Assembly (NCBI RefSeq): GCF_024721975.1
Contig: NZ_JANQBB010000007.1
Span: 124,001 to 188,000 of the forward strand
Source of the DNA: Paenibacillus endoradicis
Lineage (GTDB): Bacteria; Bacillota; Bacilli; Paenibacillales; Paenibacillaceae
Direction: 5' to 3'
Length of the DNA stretch: 64,000 nt
The notes under the pieces are model-generated. The model did not search any database. It had not been told where the DNA came from and saw only the letters and a program-made list of their open reading frames with translations. Positions 44,658 through 54,460 of the stretch are shown here, piece after piece. The position numbers and the translations under genes were made by a program. Position 1 is the stretch's first letter. Each line of letters opens with the position of its first letter.

Positions 44658-44695
44658 ATTATAGAAGAGACAATTTGAGAGATTTTTGAGAGATG
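44658..44695 (-). promoter_or_regulatory. Kinase operon promoter with 11-bp direct repeats (putative SARP box)
   Basis: On the minus strand, CATCTCTCAAA and AATCTCTCAAA lie back to back (44695-44685, 44684-44674), an exact 11-bp period with 10 of 11 bases equal. They are followed after 10 bp by TATAAT (44663-44658). The usual -35 position is occupied by the repeat and reads AAAATC, so the promoter looks activator-dependent. A third, inverted copy, ATCTCTCAA on the plus strand (44637-44645), lies downstream. Confidence 0.55.
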
Positions 44696-45055
44696 TCTCT
44701 GATATGTTAAATGTAACAACTAGAAGAGTTTGAGATAATTTCAATTAATAGTCTATGAAAACCAATGTATAGTAAGGTGTATGACTTGAAGGGAAAAAAA
44801 TATGAATGTTAATTGCAGTAGTATTAGATGAATCAAACGGTTCTATGGCGTTTGTATTATCACCAGTAGCAGAAGTGTATTAGAATGTAGGTTCTATAAA
44901 GATTGAATCAAAGAAATCAATGGTAGACAAGTAGTGCATCAATACCTTACCATAGTTTTCTAATACTTTATTTCATTTTATCTCTAGGAGTTTAGTCTCA
45001 TATTTTCATGACTCTAAACACTAGATCAATACTAAAATTACAGGAGGTTACATTA
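44696..45055 (+). other. Long gap ahead of the giant SLH protein gene
   Basis: No gene is confidently seen here. A 25-codon frame, ATG 44806 to TAG 44881-44883, encodes MLIAVVLDESNGSMAFVLSP plus VAEVY. It is protein-like and has AAGGG 12 bases upstream, but it is too short to call and could be a remnant. The ribosome site AGGAGGTT (45042-45049) for the next gene is excellent. I found no convincing promoter. Confidence 0.4.
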
Positions 45056-48000
45056 GTGAGTAAACGATGGTTTAAAAAGTTTGGAATTTCCATGCTTAGC
45101 TTCACATTAATAGTGTCGTTAGTTACTGTAGCATTGCCAATCAGTGTCAGCGCTGCAACTGAAGCAGTAGAGATTGGAATAGATGTGCAGAAGGCTTACG
45201 ATGTAGATGTCGTTCTGGCGTTGGATAATTCAACACAAAATATAGACACCTACAAGGAAGATTTACAACGTGCATTAGAAAGCAGAGGGATAAATGCTAG
45301 CAATCTTAATATCCAATCTATAGAAGTAAACGAAACTAATATTTTAGAAGGTAAATTTGAGCTTAATCTATTTTGGCCGGGTCCAGGAAAAGATATGGAT
45401 GCTCATGTCGAATTTTGGAGTTCATCTAGCAAAGTAGATGAATTATATTATCGAAAGCAAGAAGTATATGGTAGCACATTGAACAATGATGATACAAATG
45501 GCGGAGTTGGAGAAATTATTACATTAAGCTTGGACACAATTCCAAGTAATGTTGTGGAGCTTAAAGTATATATTAATCCATACACAGGTTCAGACAATTC
45601 CACTATGTACCTGTACAAAACAGTGAACGGAGTTAAGCAAGAAATTATTAAACATTCAGGTTTTGTAACTCAAAAGTTCTATTTTGGCAGCTTTAAGCGT
45701 AACCAGGATTCATGGGATTTTCATTTTAACAATGGATCAGTTTTTGTTGGTAAAGAGGTTGAAATTATATCAAAAGACTTTATGGAGGTTCTACGCGAAC
45801 CAGATTGGAGACCTTCAGCTAAAAAGTATCTTGTTAACTTAAATGATGAGACTGTGCCAGATTTCGATGATTCCATTGAATTAGGCGAAATTATTACAAG
45901 AATGGACAATGACCAAATCCATTATATTGGCTGGGGAGAAGATACTGATCATGCAGGAACTAATGATCTAACACAAAATCAAGCAGAATCCTTTATTAGA
46001 AAAAATAATAGTTTAGGCACTTTTGTTAATCGAACAGGTTCAAGCTATCAGGAGCAAATCAATCAAACGGCAGATTATATTGCTAGTCAATCGCGTAATG
46101 AAGCCAATAATGAATATTTGGAGTTGGGTCAAAATTATGATCTAATCGTTTCTCCATCATCTGAGCTTACGAATACGAAAGACGAGAATTGGCCAAATGG
46201 TAAATGGAGAATAGAACATGACCCAAGTATTTATGAAAATAACACGGGTGTTGTTCCATACAGCGGTCAGTACTTAGATGATTTCCTTCCTACTTTCAAT
46301 AAAGTTGGACAGTACGATATTTATTATGCTGACGTACTTGTGAAGACGCTATATGTACATAGAAAACCAGTAAGTCGCTTTGAGGTGGAGGTAAGCAGTA
46401 GTAATGAGGTTTCGCTAACGAATTTATCGTATGATCGCGATACTCCAAATCAACAAAATGGAATTGAAGAAGTGATTTGGAAGTGGAAGCTCACGACTGA
46501 TGAAAACTTTACAAGCGGGCAGCCTAGTAGCTTTGAGCCGAGTAAGGATTATATTATCCAACTTGCGGTTAAAGATTACCAAGGAACATGGAGTACAGCT
46601 CGTTCGCTTTATCAATCGACACAGTCTGGAGCAGGAAAGCCAATCTCTGATTTCGAGCTAAGCAAGAATCAGCTAGTATGGCCGGAAAGCACGATAGAAA
46701 TTGAAAATACAAGCTATGATCCTCGTAGTGCAGACATAACAGAACAACAATGGACAGTATATAAAAATAATGAAGTTATTTATACGGGTAGCACACCAAA
46801 GCTTAATTTTTCAAATGAAGGTGTAGGCACGTATAAGATTTCACTTAGAACGAAAAATCAAAGTGGAATTTGGTCAGAAACCTTTAGTCGCTTTTTGAAA
46901 ATTCTTCCGAATAGTAAGCCTACGATCTCTAGCATTAGTAATCAATCGGTTACTGAAGGCGTAACTAAAGAGATTTCTTTCCAGGTAACGGATGTAGAGA
47001 CAGGTGCTTATAGCGTAACGGTAGCAGGATCTTCTTCTAATACAACCATTATTCCTAATGAGAATATTGTTGTAACAGGTAATGGGAAAGATAGAGTCGT
47101 GTCTATAACCCCAGTTTTAGGACAATCTGGTGTTGTAACGATTACTTTATTAGCTACTGACGGTGATATGTCGGTTCAGCAATCCTTTACTATTACAGTA
47201 ATTGAGAAGAGCGCTCCTACAATAAGCAGCATTGAAGATCAAGCTATCAACATCGGCGATTCTTCTGAAGATATTAGCTTTACAATAAGCGATGAAGTCG
47301 TTGCGTCTAATTTAATTACAGTAACTGCTACTTCTTCTAATCAGGAACTAATAGCTGATTCTAGTATTATACTTGGTGGAACGGATGAAAACCGTACGAT
47401 TCGCTTTACTCCAGTAGCTGGAGCATCAGGAACTGCAGATATTACAATAGAAGCAACTGACCCAAGTGGGAAAAAATCGGTTCAAATTTTCACAGTTACA
47501 GTGAGCGATTTGACACCACCTAACGTATTAAATGTTGAGGTAGTTAATCCTAGTGATCGTTATAAGGCAGGAGACACAATCATTATTAAGGTTACCTTCG
47601 ATGAGGATGTTCTAGTTAACGGTGTACCTGAGTTAGCACTTGACTTTGGTAATACACCTACTCGTCAAGCACAATATACAAGTGGCAGTGCTACTAACGA
47701 ATTAATCTTTGAATATACACTTCAAGATGGTGACGATACAGAGGAAATTCGAATTTCAGCTCAGCAAGGCTTACAGCTAGCAGGTGGAAGCATTCAGGAT
47801 AGTAACGAGAATAATGCTAATTTGACTTTGCTAGAAGATTTTGTATGGGACACTCTTATCGTTGATACGGTAGCACCAAACAGACCAAGCATTGAGTCTC
47901 AATCTGTAAAGCCAGGTACAAGCATTGAAATTACATCGGGTGCACCTGACGAAGGTGAAACGGCTTGGCTCGCGCCAGCAGGTACAACTAGCTTTGAAGA

Positions 48001-51000
48001 AGACACAACAATGACCAAATTAGTGGGTGACGGAACTAGAGATACGATTTCAGCACCTACAGCAGAAGGAACATATTATTTGTATGTTATTGATGCTAAT
48101 GGAAATGTCTCCCTTGCTTCTGAGCATGCAGTGGTTGTAGACCAAACACCACCAAATGTTGCGATTATTTCATTGCCTATAGCTAATGACAATGCTATCA
48201 ATGGAACTGAGGTAGGAAATGTAACGATTTCTGGCACAGCTGAGAAAAATGCAAAAATCGAGGTAACGTTTACAGATAAAAATTTACAAACAATTGTTGA
48301 AATAACGTATGCCGATGAAAATGGAAATTGGAGCATAGACCCAAGCAACATTAGCTCGTTAGTAGATGGCACCATTATCGTTAGTGTAAAAGTGATTGAT
48401 GAAGCAGGTAATGAAAGTATTGAGAGCACTCAATCGATTTTCAAAGATACTGTTTCTCCTATTTTACAGGATGATGTGCTTGCTAATGATCGATATGTAA
48501 AAGGCGGGACATCTATTACACTTGATTCAGCAGCTGGAGAAGGCGAGATAATCTTTGTTGCGCCTTATGGAACTACACTGCAGGATTTGGTTGCAAATGG
48601 TGAGACGATTACAAGTGTTGTAGGTAATTATTCATCTATTACAGCACCAACTACAGATGGAGTCTACCATATATATCTTGTAGATTCGGCAGGCAATATA
48701 TCAGAGCCAAGTAATGCTACTATTACGGTTGATAATATTGCGCCAACTATTGAATCGTTAGTTCCAGATACAACAGATTGGGTAAATAGTTCAATTAACA
48801 TCTCAATTAATGCTTTTGATGAAGACGGAAGCGGAATTGCTGAAGTGAAGTACGCATATGGCATTCAACTGCCTAATTACTTTATTTCTAATGGTCTTCA
48901 TGCTAACGATTTTGTGTTTGAAGTCGACACAAATGGTATTTACACGGTTTATGTACGTGATTTGGCAGGAAACGAGAGCGTTAAAATTATTCACGTATCT
49001 AATATTGATAAGGTTAAGCCGACTGCACCTAGTATAAATCTGCAGCCTGATAGAGACTTCTATAATGATGAATACACGATCTCTGTTACACCAGGTCAAG
49101 ATACATTATCTGGAGTAGATTATACAGAATATCGTATCATCGGGGCAGTAGAACAAGACTGGACGCAATATGAGGAACCGCTTGTATTTACTGAAGAAGG
49201 CACATATACGATTGAAACAAGAACGTACGATAATGTAGGAAATGTTAGTGACACTACTGTACGTACTATTGTAATTAATCGAGAAATTGTAGTATTTCCA
49301 AGTGTAAGTATTTCACCAGACGTTCCTTCTAGCAATGAGGATATTACGGTGACAATTTCAAAATCATTTGATGAAACAGCTGAAATTGAGGCAGAGCACT
49401 CTATTATTTACTACAAGCTTCCTGGTATGGATCAGTTTGTTGAGTACAATGGTCCGTTTGTCATTGAGCAGGAAGGACAAACTGTGATTGAAATTATGAT
49501 CATTGATAGATCAGGAAATGAAGTCACAATTACTAAAGAAGTAAATATTGATAAGACACCACCTATTAATCAAGATCAAATTCTTGAAGAGGATGTCATT
49601 ACACAAGGAAACACTTTAATTACGATTAAGCCTTCCGATGATAGTGAGGATACAATTTGGTTGGCACCAGTAGGAACAGTTTCATTTACAGAAGGTGAAA
49701 CAATGACAAAAGCTTCTGGTGATGCAACGAAAATTGTTACACCACAATTGGATGGAGAGTATAAAATTTACGTTGTTGACAAAGCAGGGAACATTTCCTT
49801 AGCTAGCGACAAGACAGTAAAAGTAGATAATGTACCTCCAACGGTAACTGGTATTAAAGATGGCGAAACGTATAAGGAATACCCAACTGTAAGCTTTGAT
49901 GAAGGAGTAGCTACATTAAATGGTGAGCCATTTGAAAGTGGTACCAAGATTGAAGCGAACGGTGAATATACATTTACTCTAACTGATGCTGCTGGTAACG
50001 TTACGGTTGTCAAAATTACAGTAGATTATGATAAAGAGTCTGTGGAGAAGGATACTGCAGCGCTACAATTAGGTTTTGCTCCAGGGGATCATCTTGAATG
50101 GGTATCTACTGACATTACACTAAGTGATGAAGGGTATTTTGGTAGTGATATTAAATGGAGTAGTAGTCATGAAGAGATTTTATCTTCAGAAGGAAAAGTT
50201 ACAGCTCCATCAGTCGATACTGTCGTAACGTTAACTGCTACGATTACGAAAGGCGATTACACACTAGAAAAGACCTTTATTGTACATGTTATTGCGGATC
50301 CTGTTAAGCCTGTTATTGTATTGAATGGTAGCAGCAACATAATCGTTGAACAAGGCAAAATCTACGTAGAACTAGGTGTTCAAGCGATTGATAACATTGA
50401 TGGTAATATTACAGATAAAGTTACTATGAGCGGTTATATTGATACTAAAACGGTTGGTGTATACACACTAATTTATACGGTATCTGATAACGCAGGTAAT
50501 GTTGCACAAATTGAACGTACAGTTACTGTAGTGAAACCATCCATTCCAGCTAGCACAATTATTCATGTAGATGGTGACCAAAAATCTACAGATAATAAAA
50601 TTAAAGAGGCAATAAGAGAAGCGAATAAACAAAAAATTGGTCAAATTACACTTGTAGTTGATGGAGAAGTTGAGAATGGCGCTCCTATTCAAATCAGCAT
50701 TGGTAAAGATCAATTGAAAACGGCATATAATCAAAATACTAAAATTGAACTGCGAACAGATAATGCTACAATGATAGTGCCAATTCGTGACCTTGATATG
50801 ACTCAATTTACTGGAAATTCTAGACTAGAATTAGTCATTGAAAAGGTTGATCTGGCTCAACCAGAAAATCAAGCATTAGTTACAGCTATTCAAAATAACG
50901 TTGCAATTTATAATAATAAGGTTTTTGACTTCAAAATGAGAATTGTTGAAGTGGATTCCAAAGGGAATATTATAAGTTCAAAGAATATTGAAAATTTCCA

Positions 51001-52609
51001 AACAACAGAAGACATTGTCTTGAAAATTTTCATTGGAACTAACATCAATGAGCAGCTATGTTTTATGACATTCTACTTTAATGAAACATTGAATGAATGG
51101 GAATATATCAGAAGCAGCTATGATGAACAATCTGGTAATATGATCTTATTAACAAATCATCTTAGTATCTACTCTGTTATGGAGCTTACTAAGGAGCAGA
51201 AGCAAATAGAATTGACTAATATTTTGAATAAAGAAAATATTACGGTCAAAGAAGTGCGTAGCATTCTTGAAGATCCAGATATGGACTTTGATAGTGATGC
51301 AATGAATAAGTATGATAAATTTACAGATGTTCACAAAGACGCTGTAGCTCAAGATATTATTAATAAAAAGCCTACTGGTGGTTATAATTACCCTTCACTT
51401 AGTGATCAAGTAACAAGCAGTGTAAATAGTAAGCACGATGCTATCACTACGGATACAGAAAAACCTGTTATTAAGCTTGTTGGTCCTAGTGTTGTGTATA
51501 TATCTAGAGGTAATGCGTATGTTGAGCAAGGTGCAACTGCAACTGATAATCAAGATGGAGACATTACTGGTCGAATTATTTTGATTGGTTCAGTTGATAC
51601 AACTAAAAATGGTACTTACATTTTGCGTTATCTTATTACAGATATAAAAGGTAACCAATCTGAAATTACAAGAAAAGTTGTTGTACAAAACCCTAGCTCA
51701 ACTGAAGAAGTAGAAGAGCCAACATTGCCAGTAATTATTGTGGACAAAAATACTGGTTATGTCATTAAAGAAAATAAAGACAATGCAATTGTGTCTACGA
51801 AAGAACCACAAATGCAAATTGTCGGCCAAGTGTACAACGTTGAAGCAGTCTCAGAAAAGACTACTGGAAAAATAGAAGTACAATTTAGCTATGACCCAAG
51901 CAAGGTTACCAATCTTAATCAGCTTGCTGTCTATAAATACGATGAGACTGAAAAACGCTGGGTAGCTGTTGGAGGCATTATTGATCCTCAAAACCATACG
52001 GTTACTATTACTTTGGATTCACCTGCAACACTTGTGTTAATGGAAAACAAGGTAGTATTTAAAGACCTTGATGGACATTGGGCTAAGAATATTGTTGAAT
52101 TCCTGGCAGCAAGACAAATTATTACAGGCGATAACGAAGGAAACTTTAATCCTAACATGGGGATTACGAGAGCGGAGTTCTCTACATTAATCGTACGAAT
52201 GCTTAATCTTCCAATTAATGAATCTCAAAGTCAGTTTATAGATGTAACGGATAAATGGTATGAGTCTTACATTACAACTGCGCAAGAGTTTGGTATTGTA
52301 AAAGGTGTAAGTGAGACTAACTTTGAGCCTGAGCGAGTTGTTTCTAGACAAGAGATGGCAGCAATTATTATTAGAACACTTAAGAAATACAAGGATGTAA
52401 CGATTACCGAAGAAGATCTGAACCAAATAGCTGAGTTTGCAGATACAGATAACATAAGCGCTTGGGCGTTTGAAGACGTGTATGCAGCAAGAAAGCTAGG
52501 GCTAATGATCGGTAGAGATGGTAATAGGTTCGCACCTCAAAGCCCAACATTAAGAGGAGAGGCAGCTTCAGTTATTTATAACTTATTGAAGGAGCTTCAA
52601 CTTATTTAA
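45056..52609 (+). CDS. Giant surface protein with Ig-like repeats and three SLH domains
   Basis: 2,517 residues. It has a signal peptide (1-33, ...SVSA), then an N-terminal region (35-230) with a VWA-like strand VVLALDNSTQ and a DUF2135-like LFWPGPGKDMDAHVEF. Two PKD-like domains (435-620), two cadherin/Ig-like domains with near-identical plan (620-818), many further Ig-like adhesin repeats (820-1740), and two DUF5011-type domains (about 1750-1826 and 2137-2210; GVQAIDNIDGNIT, GATATDNQDGDIT) follow. Three SLH domains end the protein (2335-2385, 2396-2447, 2461-2514). The GTG start at 45056 follows AGGAGGTT; an upstream ATG at 45008 has no such site. It is anchored to the cell wall, likely an adhesin or S-layer-associated protein, and is a potential acceptor for the glycan made by the nearby locus. 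Confidence 0.88.
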   Translation: MSKRWFKKFGISMLSFTLIVSLVTVALPISVSAATEAVEIGIDVQKAYDVDVVLALDNSTQNIDTYKEDLQRALESRGINASNLNIQSIEVNETNILEGKFELNLFWPGPGKDMDAHVEFWSSSSKVDELYYRKQEVYGSTLNNDDTNGGVGEIITLSLDTIPSNVVELKVYINPYTGSDNSTMYLYKTVNGVKQEIIKHSGFVTQKFYFGSFKRNQDSWDFHFNNGSVFVGKEVEIISKDFMEVLREPDWRPSAKKYLVNLNDETVPDFDDSIELGEIITRMDNDQIHYIGWGEDTDHAGTNDLTQNQAESFIRKNNSLGTFVNRTGSSYQEQINQTADYIASQSRNEANNEYLELGQNYDLIVSPSSELTNTKDENWPNGKWRIEHDPSIYENNTGVVPYSGQYLDDFLPTFNKVGQYDIYYADVLVKTLYVHRKPVSRFEVEVSSSNEVSLTNLSYDRDTPNQQNGIEEVIWKWKLTTDENFTSGQPSSFEPSKDYIIQLAVKDYQGTWSTARSLYQSTQSGAGKPISDFELSKNQLVWPESTIEIENTSYDPRSADITEQQWTVYKNNEVIYTGSTPKLNFSNEGVGTYKISLRTKNQSGIWSETFSRFLKILPNSKPTISSISNQSVTEGVTKEISFQVTDVETGAYSVTVAGSSSNTTIIPNENIVVTGNGKDRVVSITPVLGQSGVVTITLLATDGDMSVQQSFTITVIEKSAPTISSIEDQAINIGDSSEDISFTISDEVVASNLITVTATSSNQELIADSSIILGGTDENRTIRFTPVAGASGTADITIEATDPSGKKSVQIFTVTVSDLTPPNVLNVEVVNPSDRYKAGDTIIIKVTFDEDVLVNGVPELALDFGNTPTRQAQYTSGSATNELIFEYTLQDGDDTEEIRISAQQGLQLAGGSIQDSNENNANLTLLEDFVWDTLIVDTVAPNRPSIESQSVKPGTSIEITSGAPDEGETAWLAPAGTTSFEEDTTMTKLVGDGTRDTISAPTAEGTYYLYVIDANGNVSLASEHAVVVDQTPPNVAIISLPIANDNAINGTEVGNVTISGTAEKNAKIEVTFTDKNLQTIVEITYADENGNWSIDPSNISSLVDGTIIVSVKVIDEAGNESIESTQSIFKDTVSPILQDDVLANDRYVKGGTSITLDSAAGEGEIIFVAPYGTTLQDLVANGETITSVVGNYSSITAPTTDGVYHIYLVDSAGNISEPSNATITVDNIAPTIESLVPDTTDWVNSSINISINAFDEDGSGIAEVKYAYGIQLPNYFISNGLHANDFVFEVDTNGIYTVYVRDLAGNESVKIIHVSNIDKVKPTAPSINLQPDRDFYNDEYTISVTPGQDTLSGVDYTEYRIIGAVEQDWTQYEEPLVFTEEGTYTIETRTYDNVGNVSDTTVRTIVINREIVVFPSVSISPDVPSSNEDITVTISKSFDETAEIEAEHSIIYYKLPGMDQFVEYNGPFVIEQEGQTVIEIMIIDRSGNEVTITKEVNIDKTPPINQDQILEEDVITQGNTLITIKPSDDSEDTIWLAPVGTVSFTEGETMTKASGDATKIVTPQLDGEYKIYVVDKAGNISLASDKTVKVDNVPPTVTGIKDGETYKEYPTVSFDEGVATLNGEPFESGTKIEANGEYTFTLTDAAGNVTVVKITVDYDKESVEKDTAALQLGFAPGDHLEWVSTDITLSDEGYFGSDIKWSSSHEEILSSEGKVTAPSVDTVVTLTATITKGDYTLEKTFIVHVIADPVKPVIVLNGSSNIIVEQGKIYVELGVQAIDNIDGNITDKVTMSGYIDTKTVGVYTLIYTVSDNAGNVAQIERTVTVVKPSIPASTIIHVDGDQKSTDNKIKEAIREANKQKIGQITLVVDGEVENGAPIQISIGKDQLKTAYNQNTKIELRTDNATMIVPIRDLDMTQFTGNSRLELVIEKVDLAQPENQALVTAIQNNVAIYNNKVFDFKMRIVEVDSKGNIISSKNIENFQTTEDIVLKIFIGTNINEQLCFMTFYFNETLNEWEYIRSSYDEQSGNMILLTNHLSIYSVMELTKEQKQIELTNILNKENITVKEVRSILEDPDMDFDSDAMNKYDKFTDVHKDAVAQDIINKKPTGGYNYPSLSDQVTSSVNSKHDAITTDTEKPVIKLVGPSVVYISRGNAYVEQGATATDNQDGDITGRIILIGSVDTTKNGTYILRYLITDIKGNQSEITRKVVVQNPSSTEEVEEPTLPVIIVDKNTGYVIKENKDNAIVSTKEPQMQIVGQVYNVEAVSEKTTGKIEVQFSYDPSKVTNLNQLAVYKYDETEKRWVAVGGIIDPQNHTVTITLDSPATLVLMENKVVFKDLDGHWAKNIVEFLAARQIITGDNEGNFNPNMGITRAEFSTLIVRMLNLPINESQSQFIDVTDKWYESYITTAQEFGIVKGVSETNFEPERVVSRQEMAAIIIRTLKKYKDVTITEEDLNQIAEFADTDNISAWAFEDVYAARKLGLMIGRDGNRFAPQSPTLRGEAASVIYNLLKELQLI

Positions 52610-52619
52610 TTGTTATTGA

Positions 52620-52662
52620 AAAAGGCTTTCTATCTGTCCATATGACAGATAGAAAGCCTTTT
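52620..52662. terminator. Terminator after the giant SLH gene
   Basis: A perfect 17-bp stem (52621-52637 with 52643-52659), loop CATAT, A run before and TTTT after. Confidence 0.92.
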
Positions 52663-52819
52663 ACTTCTTCTAGTATTTCATTCTCAACTCCGAACCTTAA
52701 GGATGCTAGTAAAACTTTTATTAATGGCCTTACTAATGGCGGCTTATGTGTAGAGAGCAATTAGATACGAAAGTAGAGAATTGAAGTAATAGTCTCAATT
52801 TATTGAAAGGACGAAACGC

Positions 52820-52863
52820 AAAAGCGTTAGTACAGAAAGGGATTTCTGTACTAACGCTTTTTT
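52820..52863 (+). terminator. Second, orphan terminator
   Basis: A perfect 19-bp stem (52820-52838 with 52843-52861), loop GGGA, T run to 52863. No gene ends just before it. The 160 bases between the two terminators may encode a small RNA, or this is an attenuator in the leader of the next gene. Confidence 0.85.
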
Positions 52864-52947
52864 CTGTCTTAATGGTATGCGTAGTTTTATTTACGGAATA
52901 ACAGGAAAAGATGAAATGTATTACATTATTGAATAGGAGAGAAAGAT

Positions 52948-54366
52948 ATGAGGAAACTTTGGACATTTGAATTCACCTATTTGATCGTGGCTGCTTGCAT
53001 TACGATATGGCTCCTCTTTGCGAAGAACTTTATTGGTGTTGCGGACAATGGTGATTTCTTACGAATCATGGGAACAGCAGGACTAAATTATTATGATATT
53101 TTTGAGATATACGAGGAGCGTTTTTTCTCTTTTTCCCATGCTAACTTTGCTTACGACAGCTTTTTTCGTGGTTTCTACCCATCTACGCAAATTATTCTAG
53201 TCGTAATGGCTCGAATAATTAGTCTGCTCTTTAATGGAGCAGTATTCGATATTCGTTTTCTTGGTGCTATATATGTCGTGCTGTTGCTCACGGCGGGGTT
53301 TTTGCTCATTAAGTATAATAAAGGGAAATCTCATCTAATAGCTGTTTCGATTGCTTTATTAATGTTGTTTATCTTTTCTGATATTGGATATTTAGCCTAC
53401 TTTAATTCGTTGTATGGTGAACCAGTCTCTTATGTATTTCTTTTACTAACGTTCGCACTTGGGCTTAAGTTGACGAAGCAAAGGAATGCAACAAAACGGT
53501 TATTACTGCTCTTTTTTGTAACTGTTTTATTTTTAGTATGCTCGAAAACTCAAAATGCACCAATTGGCATTGTCTTTTCGATTCTTGTGCTTCGTTACGG
53601 CTGGATGAAGACAAATGATCCTCGTTGGCGCAAGCTCGCTATTATACTTTCTGCAGTGACATTTATTATTTCGATCGTTATGTATGTGGCTGCACCTAAA
53701 GATTTTAAGAGCATTAATATTTATCAGACGGTGTTCTTCGGTATTTTGAATGGTTCACCTAATGTTGAAGAAGATTTGCAACAATTGGGTTTGCCAAGTA
53801 AGCTATCGGTACTGGCTGGCACGAATTATTTTCAGACAGATACAGTAATTAAGCAAGATGATCCTATGCTAACAGTAGACTTTTATAATGAAATCTCCCA
53901 TACAGATGTCCTCTTTTTCTACATGAAAAATCCCGATCGTTTGCTTAGTAAAATGGAATACGCTGCAGAGAATGGCATGAATATAAGAGCGTATTACTTG
54001 GGAAACTTTGAAAAATCGGTAGGCAAACCACCTGGTGCTATATCTTTTGAATACAGTGGTTGGAGTGAATTCAAAAGAACATATATTCCGAATACGATGT
54101 GGTTTATTACACTGTTCTATGTATTATATTATGTTGTTATTACATACGAATGGTTGCGTAGTAATGAAATTCGTACACGTATTGCAGTTGAGCTGTTCAT
54201 AATTCTAGGTCTTATAGGAATTTTCAGCTTTCTCATACCAATTGTTGGTGATGGGCAGGCAGATCTAAGTAAACATCTGTTTTTATTCAATGTAGTTTTC
54301 GATATGATGATAGCATCGGCAATTGTATGGGTTGTTAATAAGCTTAAGTTAATATTTATCACTTAG
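52948..54366 (+). CDS. Polytopic membrane protein, WsfD-like (putative GT-C transferase)
   Basis: 472 residues with about ten hydrophobic segments. A conserved-looking N-terminal extracytoplasmic loop contains GVADNGDFLRIMGTAG near 30-45, and a larger loop (about 250-350) precedes the last helices (FSFLIPIVGDGQADLSKHLFLFN). The acidic first loop (DNGDF) is reminiscent of polyprenyl-phosphate-dependent GT-C transferases. The overall pattern recalls proteins named WsfD (glycan biosynthesis hexose transferase) in P. alvei-type S-layer glycan clusters. I am moderately sure of that link and not of the substrate. The start follows AGGAGAGAAAG. It lies between the SLH gene and a convergent secreted protein and is a single gene. 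Confidence 0.6.
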   Translation: MRKLWTFEFTYLIVAACITIWLLFAKNFIGVADNGDFLRIMGTAGLNYYDIFEIYEERFFSFSHANFAYDSFFRGFYPSTQIILVVMARIISLLFNGAVFDIRFLGAIYVVLLLTAGFLLIKYNKGKSHLIAVSIALLMLFIFSDIGYLAYFNSLYGEPVSYVFLLLTFALGLKLTKQRNATKRLLLLFFVTVLFLVCSKTQNAPIGIVFSILVLRYGWMKTNDPRWRKLAIILSAVTFIISIVMYVAAPKDFKSINIYQTVFFGILNGSPNVEEDLQQLGLPSKLSVLAGTNYFQTDTVIKQDDPMLTVDFYNEISHTDVLFFYMKNPDRLLSKMEYAAENGMNIRAYYLGNFEKSVGKPPGAISFEYSGWSEFKRTYIPNTMWFITLFYVLYYVVITYEWLRSNEIRTRIAVELFIILGLIGIFSFLIPIVGDGQADLSKHLFLFNVVFDMMIASAIVWVVNKLKLIFIT

Positions 54367-54383
54367 ATTGAAATATGCATAGG

Positions 54384-54422
54384 AAAAAGGTCCACTACCC
54401 AAGCGGGTGAATTGGACCTTTT
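54384..54422. terminator. Bidirectional terminator
   Basis: The stem AAAAGGTCCA / TGGACCTTTT has an inner ACCC/GGGT stem and lies between two convergent genes. Confidence 0.9.
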
Positions 54423-54460
54423 GCTATGTTGTTGCAGTTATTTTTGAGTATCAACAGATA

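Noticed and set aside
44806..44883. 25-codon frame with protein-like translation upstream of the giant SLH gene
   Set aside because: Too short and with a badly spaced ribosome site; kept only as a remark in the gap entry.
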